Shown here one piece after another: positions 11,701 through 23,151 of a DNA stretch of 64,000 nt. Under the pieces are notes generated by a model. The model did no database searches, was not told the origin of the DNA, and was given only the letters and a program-made list of their open reading frames with translations. The stretch is from contig JAMXBB010000002.1 of assembly GCA_024138015.1 (NCBI GenBank), positions 54,800,365 to 54,864,364 on the forward strand, read 5' to 3'. The translations under genes and the position numbers were made by a program. Position 1 is the stretch's first letter. Each line of letters starts with the position of its first letter. The stretch is from Lumnitzera littorea (lineage: Eukaryota; Streptophyta; Magnoliopsida; Myrtales; Combretaceae).

Positions 11701-12957
11701 CTGGAATAATAGACATCAATCCTGATCTTTCAACTTCATTTGATTCACAATTACTTAATTTTGACTTATCGCTTCACGATTACTTGATTTTGATATATAT
11801 CAACTTGAATTATCTCCATAAAGTAAAAAGAGTTTGTGAATCACCAATCTTCTTCATGTAATGGCAATCAAATTGGATAGGGACATTTTGTAATATATCA
11901 TCTTCATGAGAGTAAAACCGCATATATTTGAATGGTTCCTCCACAGTGACAAGAAACAGAGTAACGCAGCAAACATGTTTTTCCTACTATTTTAAGATTG
12001 TCTCATGCATTACTATCAGATTAAAATATCTCTGATCATCTCTATCCGTGTCTGTGGGTATACCAAGATCGGGGTAGTTGCTTGCTGTACGAATCCACAT
12101 CAAACAAAAAACTGGAATCCATCACAAAAACATATTTTCCAGTTATAAACAAGCCATGGTTAACCAATGTGGACCCCTTTAACAGACCGTGCTAGTAGTT
12201 TCTGGTACAATGCTATTGGTAACTCATACACCAAAATGGCACAATCAAAGAGACAAAACATGAATCCGACTCGTGGCATGAAAGACACGATTAGCTACAA
12301 TTGTAATCTAAACTAATTATTTGAATACTCTATTCAATTTTAAGCATATTTCAGTATTGACATGAATTCAATACAAAATAGTACATGAACTCGACCTGCT
12401 ACACGAATTAGCACCTCTCAGGACTGTTGTGTACTGCAGTACTCTCTCAGCGTATCCTGTTCTTTTCTTTTTACATATCATTACATCCTTTTTGTGTATA
12501 TTGCATGAACACCTCCATGAACGCGACCTGCTGCATGAATTAGCACCTCTCAGACCTATCGTGTACTGCACTACTCTCTCAGGGTGTCCTATTCTTTTCT
12601 TTGCATATCATTACATCCTGCATTGTGTATATTGCATGAACACCTCCATGTATTCTAGAAGTCTCTGTGGTTGGTGGGTTTTTTTTTTTTCGTCGTCTAT
12701 CAGTTACCTCTGATTCACTGATGCAATCATGAATTCAGTTAGACATAAAGCAAGAACCAGATAATGCAATACATCAAGAAGAAAATGCTCTATTGCAGTT
12801 GGATCAAGAGGAACTACTTGATAATGAAGAAACAATACCCGTGAATGAGGAAGAAGGGGAAAGTGAGCCGGAGGCAATAAACGGTGTATTGAGGAATGAC
12901 ATTGAATGGGGTCATAGGACATTGCAAAAGTTTCTAAACAATCTGGGGTTGCTGTGA
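8786..12957 (+). CDS. CBM20 starch-binding-domain protein, predicted plastid-targeted, 5 exons
   Basis: Exons are 8786-8995, 10369-10408, 10491-10651, 10771-11517 and 12739-12957 (TGA). All introns are GT-AG and the phases fit, giving 1377 nt and 458 residues. Residues 1-70 are Ser/Arg-rich with almost no acidic residues, typical of a chloroplast transit peptide. Residues about 85-185 form a carbohydrate-binding module of family 20. W117 (in LGSW), K148 (in HYKFI) and W160 (before QPDPDR) match the known starch-binding site 1 residues of glucoamylase CBM20. The rest, about 190-458, is acidic and low-complexity with a C-terminal conserved-looking block (EWGHRTLQKFLNNLGLL). There is no catalytic domain, so a non-enzymatic starch or maltodextrin binder is inferred. 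The ATG has a G at +4 and no upstream ATG in the leader. The family resembles uncharacterised plant CBM20 proteins; I do not assign a symbol. Confidence 0.88.
9937..9966. repeat. (GAA)n microsatellite in intron 1
   Basis: About ten GAA units followed by GAG/GGA variants to 9975, within the 1373-bp first intron (8996-10368). The intron also has long poly-T and CTTT tracts (10050-10100). Confidence 0.9.
12384..12647 (+). repeat. Two-copy tandem duplication (period about 133 bp) in intron 4
   Basis: The block beginning 'atgaac(t/g)cgacctgct' at 12384 is repeated directly at 12517, and both copies end '...ttgcatgaacacctcca'. The copies look about 90% identical, so the duplication is fairly recent. 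It lies about 90 bases upstream of the exon 5 acceptor at 12738, and reading frames in it do not join the gene. Confidence 0.85.
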
Positions 12958-13160
12958 CTGTTAAATCCACAAGACAAATGATGATGGCTTGTATCATTAG
13001 ACAACAGATAATTTTTGTTGCTGCAGTATGGTGCATATCACTGGATTGTATTCTGACCCTTACACTATCTATTCTTGGAGACTTTCTCATGCTATATTGT
13101 AAACGGTATTGTAACTGACACGGTCTGGATTATGTAATGTAAATGCTGGAAGCTGCCATT
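12958..13160 (+). other. Probable 3' untranslated region
   Basis: Follows the TGA at 12955-12957. TG- and T-rich with 'tattgtaaacggtattgtaa' and 'tgtaatgtaaatg' motifs that plausibly serve as plant near-upstream and cleavage signals. No canonical AATAAA is seen, so the end is approximate. Confidence 0.45.
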
Positions 13161-13859
13161 CTGTATGTATAATTGAAGAGTGCGCTAAACCAAGCACGAT
13201 GAATATAAAAACCTGCTAATCCTGTGACCGTGTGATGTTGTTAACATCCTTTACAGAGAAAGAATGATGCTTGATCTGCGATTGGTTTTGGTTTAATGAT
13301 GAAGCCAGACATTCCTTCTTGAGAAGGTTATTCCTGATGCTCTTATTATTTATGCGATTTTGATATGCTTCCAGGTTTGCGGAAGCCTTGCAAGGTTTCT
13401 GGTTGTGTAGAGGCAACTGAAAGTATCATGTTCGAGCAGGTGTCAGGATCAAAAAGTTACATATATAATATACACTAAACTTTGTTGAAAATTAATGTCT
13501 AAATGTGGTCTGTGCATGAGAATAGATCAAGTTTGTGTTTTTTTTTTTTTTAACCAAGTTTAATTACTTCGAAGGATGATATTTGATTCATTTTTCACCA
13601 GAGAATAACTCTCAATTCAAAATATAATCAGCATATCGATAATATTAATATAACGGAGAGAACATATTGTTCAAATAAATTTAAAAAATAATGAAAAGAG
13701 TTACAGCAAGAGGTATTAATAGAAGATATTTGTGCCGGTTATATAGCGATATGTGTTCACTCACACTTGATGAATGATACTACCATAAAGAAATATATAT
13801 ATATGTATATTAAACAAACCCATGTATAATTTATTAATGAGTAATGATGGCTAACACGA
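13161..13859. other. Intergenic spacer with a poly-T tract
   Basis: No supported gene. A 14-base poly-T run at 13538-13551 could be the poly(A) tail of the minus-strand LINE to the right, which would put its 3' end here. No target-site duplication was found to confirm this. AT microsatellite-like sequence lies near 13795-13810. Confidence 0.4.
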
Positions 13860-13899
13860 AAATTTGGGAGAACGTGATGTTTGATCCGCCTCTAATCTT

Positions 13900-16800
13900 T
13901 ATAGTCGCAAATTGCTGCCTCAAGAGAACTTAACACGATCTTTATTACAAATAGTCCTTAATGACATGATGTTACTATGGCCGTCTTTGTGCTATTCGAA
14001 TGGCCTCGTTGAAACTCCCTAAAATAAGAAGCTTTTCTAGGATGGAAAACAAAAACAGCAATAATTTCCATTACTTAAGCCAAGTCAAGCGAATTAGATC
14101 TTACTATTGATAAATCCGATAATGCTATAGAAAACTAAGAAGCTTTTCTAGGACAGATGGGATGTTGATTGTTGACCCACCATACATCCACTTTCGACTA
14201 AAGCCAGCTATCTACTCTGCAACCCTATTCACATTCAACTTGTTCTGCACAAACTCCCTCTAGCAAATCTAGAAAACCCTCCACCACCCGCCCGCTTGAT
14301 TCACGCACCACGCCTACCACCGCTCCCTTTGCTTTTACAATAGAGAAAGAACCATCAATATTTATTTTAGCGTCCCTTCCTCGGGTAAGTTCCACAAATC
14401 TTGCTTGCTCTTATAGACATCTGTCTCTTTTCCTCTTTCAGATGCAGTCCCCTCCACTCCTCTGTGACCCTCATCATCCTGCAAATAACACCTTCAGGAT
14501 CAAGTTTTTTCTTCCCAACACCACTAAACATCGCTCCTTCCAGATTTCCCAACACAGCTAAAGTGATCCGATAACCTCTCTCAAATGTTGTGCCTCCCAA
14601 ATTAACATCTTTATCCACTCTACTTAGAAAACATTTCCAGAAGCAGCTAAAGTCCTAATTTTTGACATCCGAACCCAGGGCTCTGAACCATGCAATCTAA
14701 ACCCGGCGACATCTAAGCAGCACATCTTCCACGATCTCGCACCCACCATAGATTTGGCATCTCGCGTCCTAAGTAACTCCGTGTTCTAGGAGCTTGTTAG
14801 CCACAGGTAAGATACTGTGAAATGCCTTCCAAATAAAATGCTTCATTTTAGGTTGAACATATAAACTCCATATGAATTTCCAACCTCTTGCAGTAATGAT
14901 ATGTGAAGATGAGGGCTCCAATGTCTCTCCACCTGGAAAGCCTTCTCAATCAGGTAAAAGTATACAGATTTTACCAAGCACTCACCATCCTTCATATATG
15001 GTCACATAAATTCGTCATTGGTCTCCCTATTAGGTAGGTAAATTGCTCTAATCACTTTCTTTTCATTCTCTGTAATTGCTCCTGAAAGACGACTCTCAGA
15101 TCCCATGTTCCCGATGCTCCATCTATCAAGCTTGCAGCTCTCGAGTTCGGATCTTTAAAACCAACCCCCTCCCCCGCACTTTTCCCCTGATCATAACCTC
15201 GCTGATCTGCCGTCTTCAACTTTCCATATTCCTTCTTTAAACAGGATGTTTCTTCCCTCACTTGACCGACACCAATAGGATCTTCTTCCTTTCCTTGTGT
15301 CTCTAAACTCCATATTAGGATAATATATTCCTTTTACAACTCTAACCCAAAGTGCATCTAAGCTATTCTATACTTTCCAAGCTAATTTAGTCAGAGATTT
15401 AAGCCCAATCCCCCTAACTCCTTAGGCTTGGTAAGGTTACGCCAGTTCATCCAATGTATACATCCCTCATACCTCCTTTGACCGCAAAAGAAATTAGCAA
15501 GTAGACTATTTATCGTGTTGCACCACTGCAAAGGAAACTTAAAGCATCCCATAAAGTATGTCGGGATAGCAAAGGCCACTACTTTAATCAAAGTTTCTCT
15601 TCCGACCTCACTCAACAAACTTTGCTTCCAACCCCGTAATTTGCTCTCAATTTTATCCCTCACAAACTTTACTACATCCGACTTGGATCTACCCCAAATC
15701 AAAGGTAGACCAAGATATTTACTTGGATCATCTGCCTCTTCTACACCCAGCAGATCTGCATCATACTGCTTAGTCAGATGAGGTGTATTTTGGCTAAAAA
15801 AGATATAAGATTTTGTGAAATTGACCACTTGACCTAAGGCTACACATTAATCAATCAAAGCTTCTTTAAAAGTGGTCAAATTCATATCTGCAATATCTAA
15901 AAAAGAAAAAGAAAAAAGGGTGAGAATCATCAGCAAATAGGAAATGAATAATAGTTAGGCAACATGGCCTCGATTTTCCCTCCACAATTCTGCCTCTTCC
16001 ACCAATGATTTCATCCTATTTGAGAGAACATCAGCTACAAGTATAATAAATAAGGAGACAAGGGATTCCCCTAATGCAATCCCCGTATAGGTTTAACCTA
16101 GCCACCTCTCTCCAATTCACTAAGATGTTAAATTCTACCAACTTAACACAAGCCATAATCCACCCTCCAACTCGAGTTCAAGCCTACCTTTCGTAAAACC
16201 CCTTACCAAAAAATCTCATTAAACTTAATCATAAACCTTTTTCATATCCAATTATAAAGCACAATTATGAACTTCACCTTTATTTTTATTTTTAAGAAAA
16301 TGAAACATTTCATGAGCAACTAATACATTATCTTTAATCAATCTTCCTGAAATAAAAGCACTTTAGTTTTCTGAAATGATTTTACTAAATAAAAGGTTTT
16401 GGCCTATTTATAAGGATTTTTGAAATGATTTTATAAAGGCAATTATACAAACTAATAGGCCTAAAATGACTAATAAACTCAAGATGAGGAATTTTATGAA
16501 TCAAAACCAAATCTATGGAATTCAAAGATTTAAGGAGCATACCTGAGATGAAAAAATTCTGGACTATCTTCACAATTGAGGATCCAATAACATCCCAAAA
16601 GTGTTGATAAAAGATTTCGAGAAAACCACCTAGCCATCTAATAAGCTACTTCCTTAATCTCCAATTCTGACACCTCCTTATTCAAAATAACGTTGTCATC
16701 TTGGCCAAAAGCTTAGCAAATCCAATCAATCACACCTCGAAAGTTCCTAGCCCCATCACTATGGTACAACTCATTAAAATATTCCACAAAGGGATTAGCC

Positions 16801-17940
16801 ATAGCTGGGTCTTCAACTGTCCACTCCCCACGTGAATTTTTAATACTACGTACGGTGTTTCTTCTCCTCCTACTCATTTTTTTATGGAAAAAAATTGGTA
16901 TTCTTCTCCCCATAATTAAGCCAATTTACTCTGGCTCTTTAATGCTAAGATTCCTCTTCTCTACTCTAGAATTCCTCTATTTCCTTTAAAATCAACTCCT
17001 CTTCATCTCTGTCCCTCATAACAGTTTCATTTTGTGCTGCTCTTAACTTCTTCAAGAGCATATCAATCATCGTCTTGCAGTTTGGGACAACCTCTTGCTC
17101 CATGATAGGAGACGTTCCTTACAACATTCCAGATTTTGTAATACACCCTCAATAGGGTTAGCAACTAGCAAATTAGTCCAACTTTCCTCAATTTCCTCTT
17201 TACACCCCTCTATAGCTCTCCATACATTCTCAAACTTAAACTTCCTATACCCTTTCACTCCAATCTACCACAAGGATAAACCTAATGCAGCATGATCCAA
17301 ACCCACATCAAGCTGATGTTGCACATGGGTGTTAGAAAACTTTCAATCCAAGTATTTTAGATGAGCCCTATTTATTCTTTCTTTAGTCAATACCCCCTCA
17401 TATCTTTTATTAATTGTAGTAAACTTTTGGCCTTTAAATCCTACATCCAACAAACCTGCCTTATCATCTTTCTAAAACCTTCAATTTGTCTCCTACATCT
17501 TGGCCTTCCACCCCATTTCTTATGGTCTTTAAGAATTTCATTGAAATCTCCAACACTTATCCAAGCTCCATCTGCCACTCTTGACCATTGAATCAATCTA
17601 TCCGAAAGCTAATGTACCACCTCTTTGAGCCTAGCCCTTCAATTCCTGTAGTGATAACATAATGTTAAGCTTCTAAGACTTCCACTACAATATCTCTAGA
17701 CCACCAAAGAGCTAGCCCTCCCGCAATACCAGTTGGATCTACATAAAAGGCATAACTATACTTCATATTTCTACGAATTATATCCACAAATTCCCTTTTT
17801 ATTTTTCATTTCCATCAAGAATACTAAACTTGGATTATTTTTCATGATTAGTCCATCAAATTTTGAATTTTCAAGGATGGACCAAATCCTTGACAATTCC
17901 AACTTATGATACTAATGCCTCCTTTGTGACAATTAGAGGC
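13900..17940 (-). pseudogene. LINE ORF2: endonuclease and reverse transcriptase remnant
   Basis: Minus-strand fragments in order: the start of an apurinic-type endonuclease (ISWNCQG, about 17905-17925), a linker (16713-17258), RT blocks with FRPISLYNCLYKIISKIL (about 16385-16480), GNPLSPYLF (about 16050-16075) and the catalytic FADD at 15926-15937, the RT thumb region with KYLGLPL and GWKQSLLSEVGRE (15391-15828), then the zf-RVT region with QPKMKHFIWKAFHSILP (about 14800-14870) and a ribonuclease-H-side tail (14367-14618). Reverse transcriptase would copy the element's own RNA at a nicked target. Frames shift repeatedly and several Gln or Trp positions are stops, so no functional protein remains. 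Confidence 0.85.
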
Positions 17941-18057
17941 CAGCCATCACCGCCTATCAATTCATCAACACTTCCTTCATTTTTATTAACATCCATCAGA
18001 CTTCCATCTTCTATAATGTCATTTCCTTTAACTATCTTCTTACTGCCACATTTCTTC

Positions 18058-20040
18058 CTACCCCTTCATTTCTCCCTCGCCTGCAACCCCAAAGAGAACC
18101 CAAATTCCCCCCTCTAAATCAAACAATCCATCATCAAAACAAGGGCTCTTATAAAGCGCAAAGGCCTTATCCTCTATAGCTCTCCTAGAATGTAGTTCTT
18201 GGAGAGCCTTGACCATTGGTGAAGCTAAAATAGTGTTGTTTTGGCGAACTATGATAGGTTGAGGAAGATTTAGAAAGCTTTCTGACTCTTCATTAAGAGG
18301 AAGTTCAACTATATAATTTACATTAGGGGATTGGCTTTTGGGTTTAATCGGAGAGAGATTTGCAATAATATGGGTAGTGGGTGTAGGGTCGAACAATTTT
18401 GAAGACAAGGTTTTAAGGTGGTCTAAATTAGATAAAAGGAAGTATGGGGCTGGGTTTAGCATACGTTTCTAGATTTTCACTAATATGGGTAAAATTTGAG
18501 AAGTTTTGGGGAGAGGATAAGATGTAGTATTGCTTTTAGCATTATCATTCTATTTTTTCCAAGATTCTCTATTATCAAGGTTTGATATATTCCTTAATCA
18601 AAACCTATCCTTCACTTATATAGTTCTCAGCTATAGACCATAACTATTATTCCTAAGATTGTCAAACTCGTGATTTTACCTAGAATTACTAAAAAGTTAG
18701 ATAGAATCGAAACATAAAATCGAAATATAAAAATATAAGTTTTTACAATCTGTATAAAATAACTTTAAAAAAATGTGGATATGCTTCTAATAATCATTCA
18801 AAACTTGAAATATGTGATAGAAATAAAGAAATTAAGTTTTTTTTTTTTATAAAAAATTTCCAATAATATATATTTTAACATGTAAGAAGAACAAATAAAG
18901 TCGAAACTATTTTTTTTCTTTTCTCTTTAAAAAAGCGATGAATTAAAGAGAACTCAATATTTCAATTCATTTTAAATTATTAATTGTATAAAATGAAATA
19001 TATAGTTTTCCTTCTAATATTTGCTATTGGAGCTGAAACATGAATGAATGAATGCTATAAACATAAAATAAGGGAGTAAGAAAGTGACAAAAAGAAAAAA
19101 AAAATTAAAAGAAGAAGAGAAACATAACTTGCAGTTGTTCAAAAATGAAATTCCTTTTTCTTTTATTCATGAAAACTAATGATAAAAATAACTAGATATA
19201 ATAGCTATACCCTTAGGATAGGGAAAATGATGTAATGTCTTAATAGTTGATTACTTGCAAAAGCTTAATTGTATCTTTTATATTTTTTAGCCCATTTAAC
19301 TTAAACATGTAGAATTGATAAACTTTATAAAAAATGTAAGTTTCTAAAAGAAAACGAGTTTATGCATGAGTTAACTTGAAATAACCTCTTAAAACCTTAA
19401 ACTCGTAAAATTACATAAGCAAAATTACGATTTTGATAACTATCATTACTCTCCCCTTCTTTTACAACACAACTCTTTCCCAAGTGACCCAATCAATTAC
19501 ACATAAAACAAAAATATGGTAGTCTTTCATATTTAAAGCTTACCTTTTACCATTCTCCCATCTTCTTACTAATCTATATTTCCTTCCTTAAGGGTTTCTA
19601 ATAATCAATTTTCACTCGAACTCTTAAGAAATGCCTCTTCACTCCATCAGCCTTATCAACTAGATCACAATCCAAAACCTCCTTAAGAGCTGCACCAATT
19701 ATCTTTGCATTAATGGTGGTCATTTGGTCTAGTTTTAAGTCAAACACCTGGATCCAAAATTTAGTCATATTAAGATCAACTTCCTCAATGTTTAAATCAG
19801 ATTTCCATTCATTTTGGATAAACACATGATCCATCCTTCATCACATTATGCACCATGTCAATAGAATCAAAGTATACCAAGAATATGTTTGGCCCAAGTA
19901 GATTGAGGATCACCTCTTCAAATGACTCCCATACCTTTCTTAATTCATTCATCACTACTAGTATATTAAAGATCTTATCCGAAAACACCCTGGCCACTAT
20001 AACTATTTCTTTTTCGCTCAAACTACTACTATCCAATTTT
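18058..20040 (-). pseudogene. LINE ORF1: DUF4283/CCHC RNA-binding protein remnant, split
   Basis: The N-terminal part (19598-20036, two overlapping frames) has the plant LINE ORF1 (DUF4283) pattern: a SEKE start region, then a KFWIQVFDL/QMTTINAKIIG block, then FLRVRVKID. A zinc knuckle of the CX2CX4HX4C form lies at 19469-19510, with a TGA where a Trp is expected. The C-terminal part is an open frame at 18058-18462. Between them sits an AT-rich TIR insertion (18658-19443). In the family this protein binds element RNA. Decayed and non-functional. Confidence 0.7.
18658..19443. mobile_element. Non-autonomous TIR DNA transposon inside LINE ORF1
   Basis: The left end (ATTGTCAAACTCGTGATTTT) and the reverse complement of the right end (GTTATCAAAATCGTAATTTT) match at about 20 of 26 positions, forming terminal inverted repeats. 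The interior is AT-rich and non-coding, and it separates two halves of ORF1. Flanks suggest but do not prove a 9-bp target duplication, so a Mutator-like origin is tentative. Confidence 0.6.
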
Positions 20041-20750
20041 AAGATTAAGGACTCCTCATATCACTATCTTCTACTTGAGATGTTACTAGATTCTTTCCTT
20101 TGTGAAGGCTACCCATTGATATTGAAGAAGATAGAACAATGTGTAATAGACTACCAAAAAATCGACACTTAAGAGATGATTATAAATTTAATTTTGACTT
20201 TTATTGGTTTTTTGAACTAATATTTATGCAAGTATAGTAAAAGAATAGGACACAAACTTAAGAATGAAGGGACAAAGGAAACAAAACCTTATGAAGCATG
20301 TAAATGGAGACAAAGTACAAAAAACACAAGAAGGAGACAAGGTAATGATATAGTGATAACAAAACTATACCTACTTACTAAAGTGCAATTTCAATTAGTT
20401 GATGCAGATTCAACTAGTGTTATAAATTTAAATAAGCAATTTTGGCTAATTTCTTTTTGTAAATTTTGGTAACTAAATGTGTAGAAAGGAAGAGATGTAT
20501 GAAGGATAAGTAAATCTATAATGGCCAATGTGTTTTAATGCAAAAACTCAATCAAAATTATGCTAAAAGTTGTTAAAACCATAAATATTTCACAACAGAT
20601 GAGTATGTAGTGACATGGAGAAACAAATATGTGATCACCACTAGGTGAAAAGACTCTCACAACAAAAAGAATATTCTCTCTCTAAAAAACTAGAGAGAAA
20701 GGCACCCATACCACCCCTATGCATTTCTATCCTCCTCAAGTTATTACATG

Positions 20751-21176
20751 AGGTTTTTCTTGTGAAAATATACTCAAAAAATAAATAATGTATTTAATTG
20801 AAGAATTATTTTGCCTCATAAGAAACATATAGTTAAACCCCAAGTTCAACGATCCCTCTATTTTTTTTTTTTTTATGAGGATAAAACAATTCAAGAACAC
20901 CCCCCAAGTTAGTTTTCTTAATCAAGCAAAAAAGTATGATCAAATGCATGGCTCTACTGTTCTTTATACCTACCCCCTACCCCCAAGCAAACAAATGGAT
21001 TTATATGCCATTCGAGCGTTAGTTCCCTTACAAATACACAAATAATACTTAAACACTCATAAACACACTTAGAGGCACTCAAGCAATAGATTCCATGAGA
21101 AAGCAAACACTTCTCAAGTGTTCTTATAAGTACCACTCAACTACTTCGTGAACCACTGATTAAGTACCTTGCATTA
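20751..21176. other. Spacer left of the gypsy complex
   Basis: No gene or repeat boundary seen. Contains a poly-T run (about 20861-20873). Confidence 0.5.
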
Positions 21177-22063
21177 TGATGGACTGTTAACCTCCGAACC
21201 CTTTACTTGAGCCCGTCTCAAAGGCCTGCAATCTCTTGCTAGAAGGATGATCTCTCACCAGCCTATTGAAGACAAGTACCAATATGCAAAAGAATAATGG
21301 GCAAACCCTCTGAAGTCTCAATTCAGACGTACCCTATTCTGCTTTAACCCCTACCTAATCAATAACCTACCAACTGTCGAGGCCAATCTATCAACTGCCA
21401 AAGCCAACCTGTCGAATGTTAAGGTCGACTTAATAAGTGCCGAAGTTGAGTCCCCTACATGTAGAGTCCTACTTATTCGGCCTACTAAATAGCAGCATCC
21501 TCTATTTGTCTCAATAACTTTGAGTACCCTTTGTTAGCAACATCCCTAACATCAATACAACTTACCCCAGCATCTTAAGAGTCCAGAACATGGACCTAAC
21601 CACAGCATGCTACTTATAATTCCTTTTTCTAAGATTCCTTTATTCTATTTGTACCTTTTACCTTTCTTCGTAATGTACTATGATTGTATTTTTTTTATTA
21701 CCCTTTCTTATAATTACATCTTTAGAGACTTACTATAAATAGTCTATTTTTTTATAACCAGAATCATCATATATACCTTACATCTATTGAATTTTCTTGT
21801 TCTTGTGAGATATCCCTCTCCGACTACATTTTCTCCTACACTCGTATCTAATCTTTTTTAGTAGTTTGAGATTAGTGGCAAGTGAACCTTAGTTTTAACT
21901 TGTACATCATATCAAGTGAAGTACTAAGTCGTGCTGTATTTGTTGCTGTGTCATATCCTCCGAATAGCTTACGGAAGTTATTGTGTTTGATAGTACATCC
22001 ACTTCCTTTTCTTCAATAACTCAAAAGACCCGTTTGGTTACTATTTTCATCAGTAAGCCTTAA
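21177..22063 (+). mobile_element. 5' LTR 'X' of the gypsy complex, 3' end missing
   Basis: Starts TGATGG and aligns along its length with LTR X' (36468-37399, starting TGATAG). It stops at 'cagtaagccttaa', about 30 bases short of the X' end, directly against the start of LTR Y. The flank catta (21172-21176) against tgtta after X' agrees at only three of five bases, both differences being transitions, so the target duplication is not firm. Confidence 0.8.
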
Positions 22064-22953
22064 TGATGAGCTACCAACCACTGGTCCTCTTACTCGTGTA
22101 CGACTTCGAGGCCTCTAATCCCTCACCCGAAAAATTCTCTTTTGTCAACCTATCAATGATGACAAACTCTATGCAAAAGAAAGACGGCTGAATTCCTTAA
22201 TAGCTTTAAAAGGTTACACCTTACTCTGTTTTCTCCTTCTTGTACCGAATGGTCGAACCTCCAATTGCCAAGAGCTTCTTGTCGAGTGACGAGACATTCT
22301 CCTACCAACCAAGTACTTCTCTTCTGGCCTCTTACTAATACTTGCAACATCCATTTCTCGTTTTAACGATCCCTAATATCACCACAACTTGTTTCCACTT
22401 AGCTGTTGTATCTAGAGAATCTTTATACAAAACCAATGTTACGCTGCCACCTGTCTATTTCATCTAACACTATACTATTTTTCCTTTTTTGCCATTTGTC
22501 CTTTTTGCCCTTTTTCGTATGTATTAAGAATTCCTTTTTTATGTATGCCTTTTTGTAATATTTTTATTTGTAATGTTACCCTAGGGACCTACTATAAATA
22601 GTCCCTTCTCCTTGTAAACTAGAATCATCTTATTTTACAAATAGACATTAAATGTACTGTTCTTAAAAGACAACACACTCCAAGTCCATTTTCATATACT
22701 CTTATCTAATCTTGCTGAGTAGCTCAAGATTAGTGACGGGTGGACTTTGACATTAACTTGTGTGTTATATCAAGTGAAGTGTCAAGTCGTGTTGTGTACA
22801 TAGGTATGTCATATCCTCCAAGTAGCTTCATGTTAGTCACTCTAGTCAGTTTGTCGACCTACTCACTCTACGTTTCTTTGATATTTCGAAGGACCCATTG
22901 GTTCAAATCTACTCTGGTAAGTCCTAGTGATAATTAAGTTCCTAGGCATATCA
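22064..22953 (+). mobile_element. LTR 'Y', 5' LTR of gypsy element A
   Basis: Starts TGATGAGC and ends GGCATATCA, and matches LTR Y' at 27700-28562. A primer-binding site follows within 9 bases. It is also recognisably related to LTR X (same opening motif order: accc/tcct-cttactc, then tcaatcc/agtctc and a 'gatga(c/t)gag' block), so X and Y are diverged members of one family. Confidence 0.85.
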
Positions 22954-22961
22954 TATAATCT

Positions 22962-22973
22962 TGGTATCAGAGC
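22962..22973 (+). other. tRNA-iMet primer-binding site of element A
   Basis: TGGTATCAGAGC, the exact complement of the 3' end of plant initiator methionine tRNA, eight bases downstream of the LTR end. Reverse transcription of the element would start here. Confidence 0.85.
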
Positions 22974-23151
22974 TTAAGGTTGAGGTTGAAAGCTGTATGG
23001 TAATAGTCCCTACTACTTTTACTATTCGAGATACTCTATTTTCATTTAGAAGAGTAAAGCAAGTTTACAGTTCACAATTCGTATGGTATTTGTGTGTATG
23101 TGTGTGTGAGGATTTCTTTTGTAGAGTATTTCTTGAAGCTTTGTTTTGAGA

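Larger units (their letters stand above)
13860..20750 (-). mobile_element. L1-type LINE retrotransposon, decayed, minus strand
   Basis: Running from right to left are a 5' leader with a CTCTCTAGTTTTTTAGAGAGAG hairpin (about 20675-20705), ORF1 fragments with a CCHC knuckle, then ORF2 with endonuclease, reverse transcriptase and zinc-binding segments. This is the canonical order of plant L1 elements. Many frameshifts and stops show it is dead. A TIR element splits ORF1. The 3' end is uncertain (between 13538 and 13900). Confidence 0.85.

Noticed and set aside
12704..13090. 128-residue minus-strand open frame
   Set aside because: Antisense to exon 5 and the 3' region of the CBM20 gene; no domain recognised.
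13538..13551. Confirmed LINE poly(A) tail with target duplication
   Set aside because: The poly-T run fits, but I found no matching duplication near 20750, so the 3' boundary of the LINE is left open.
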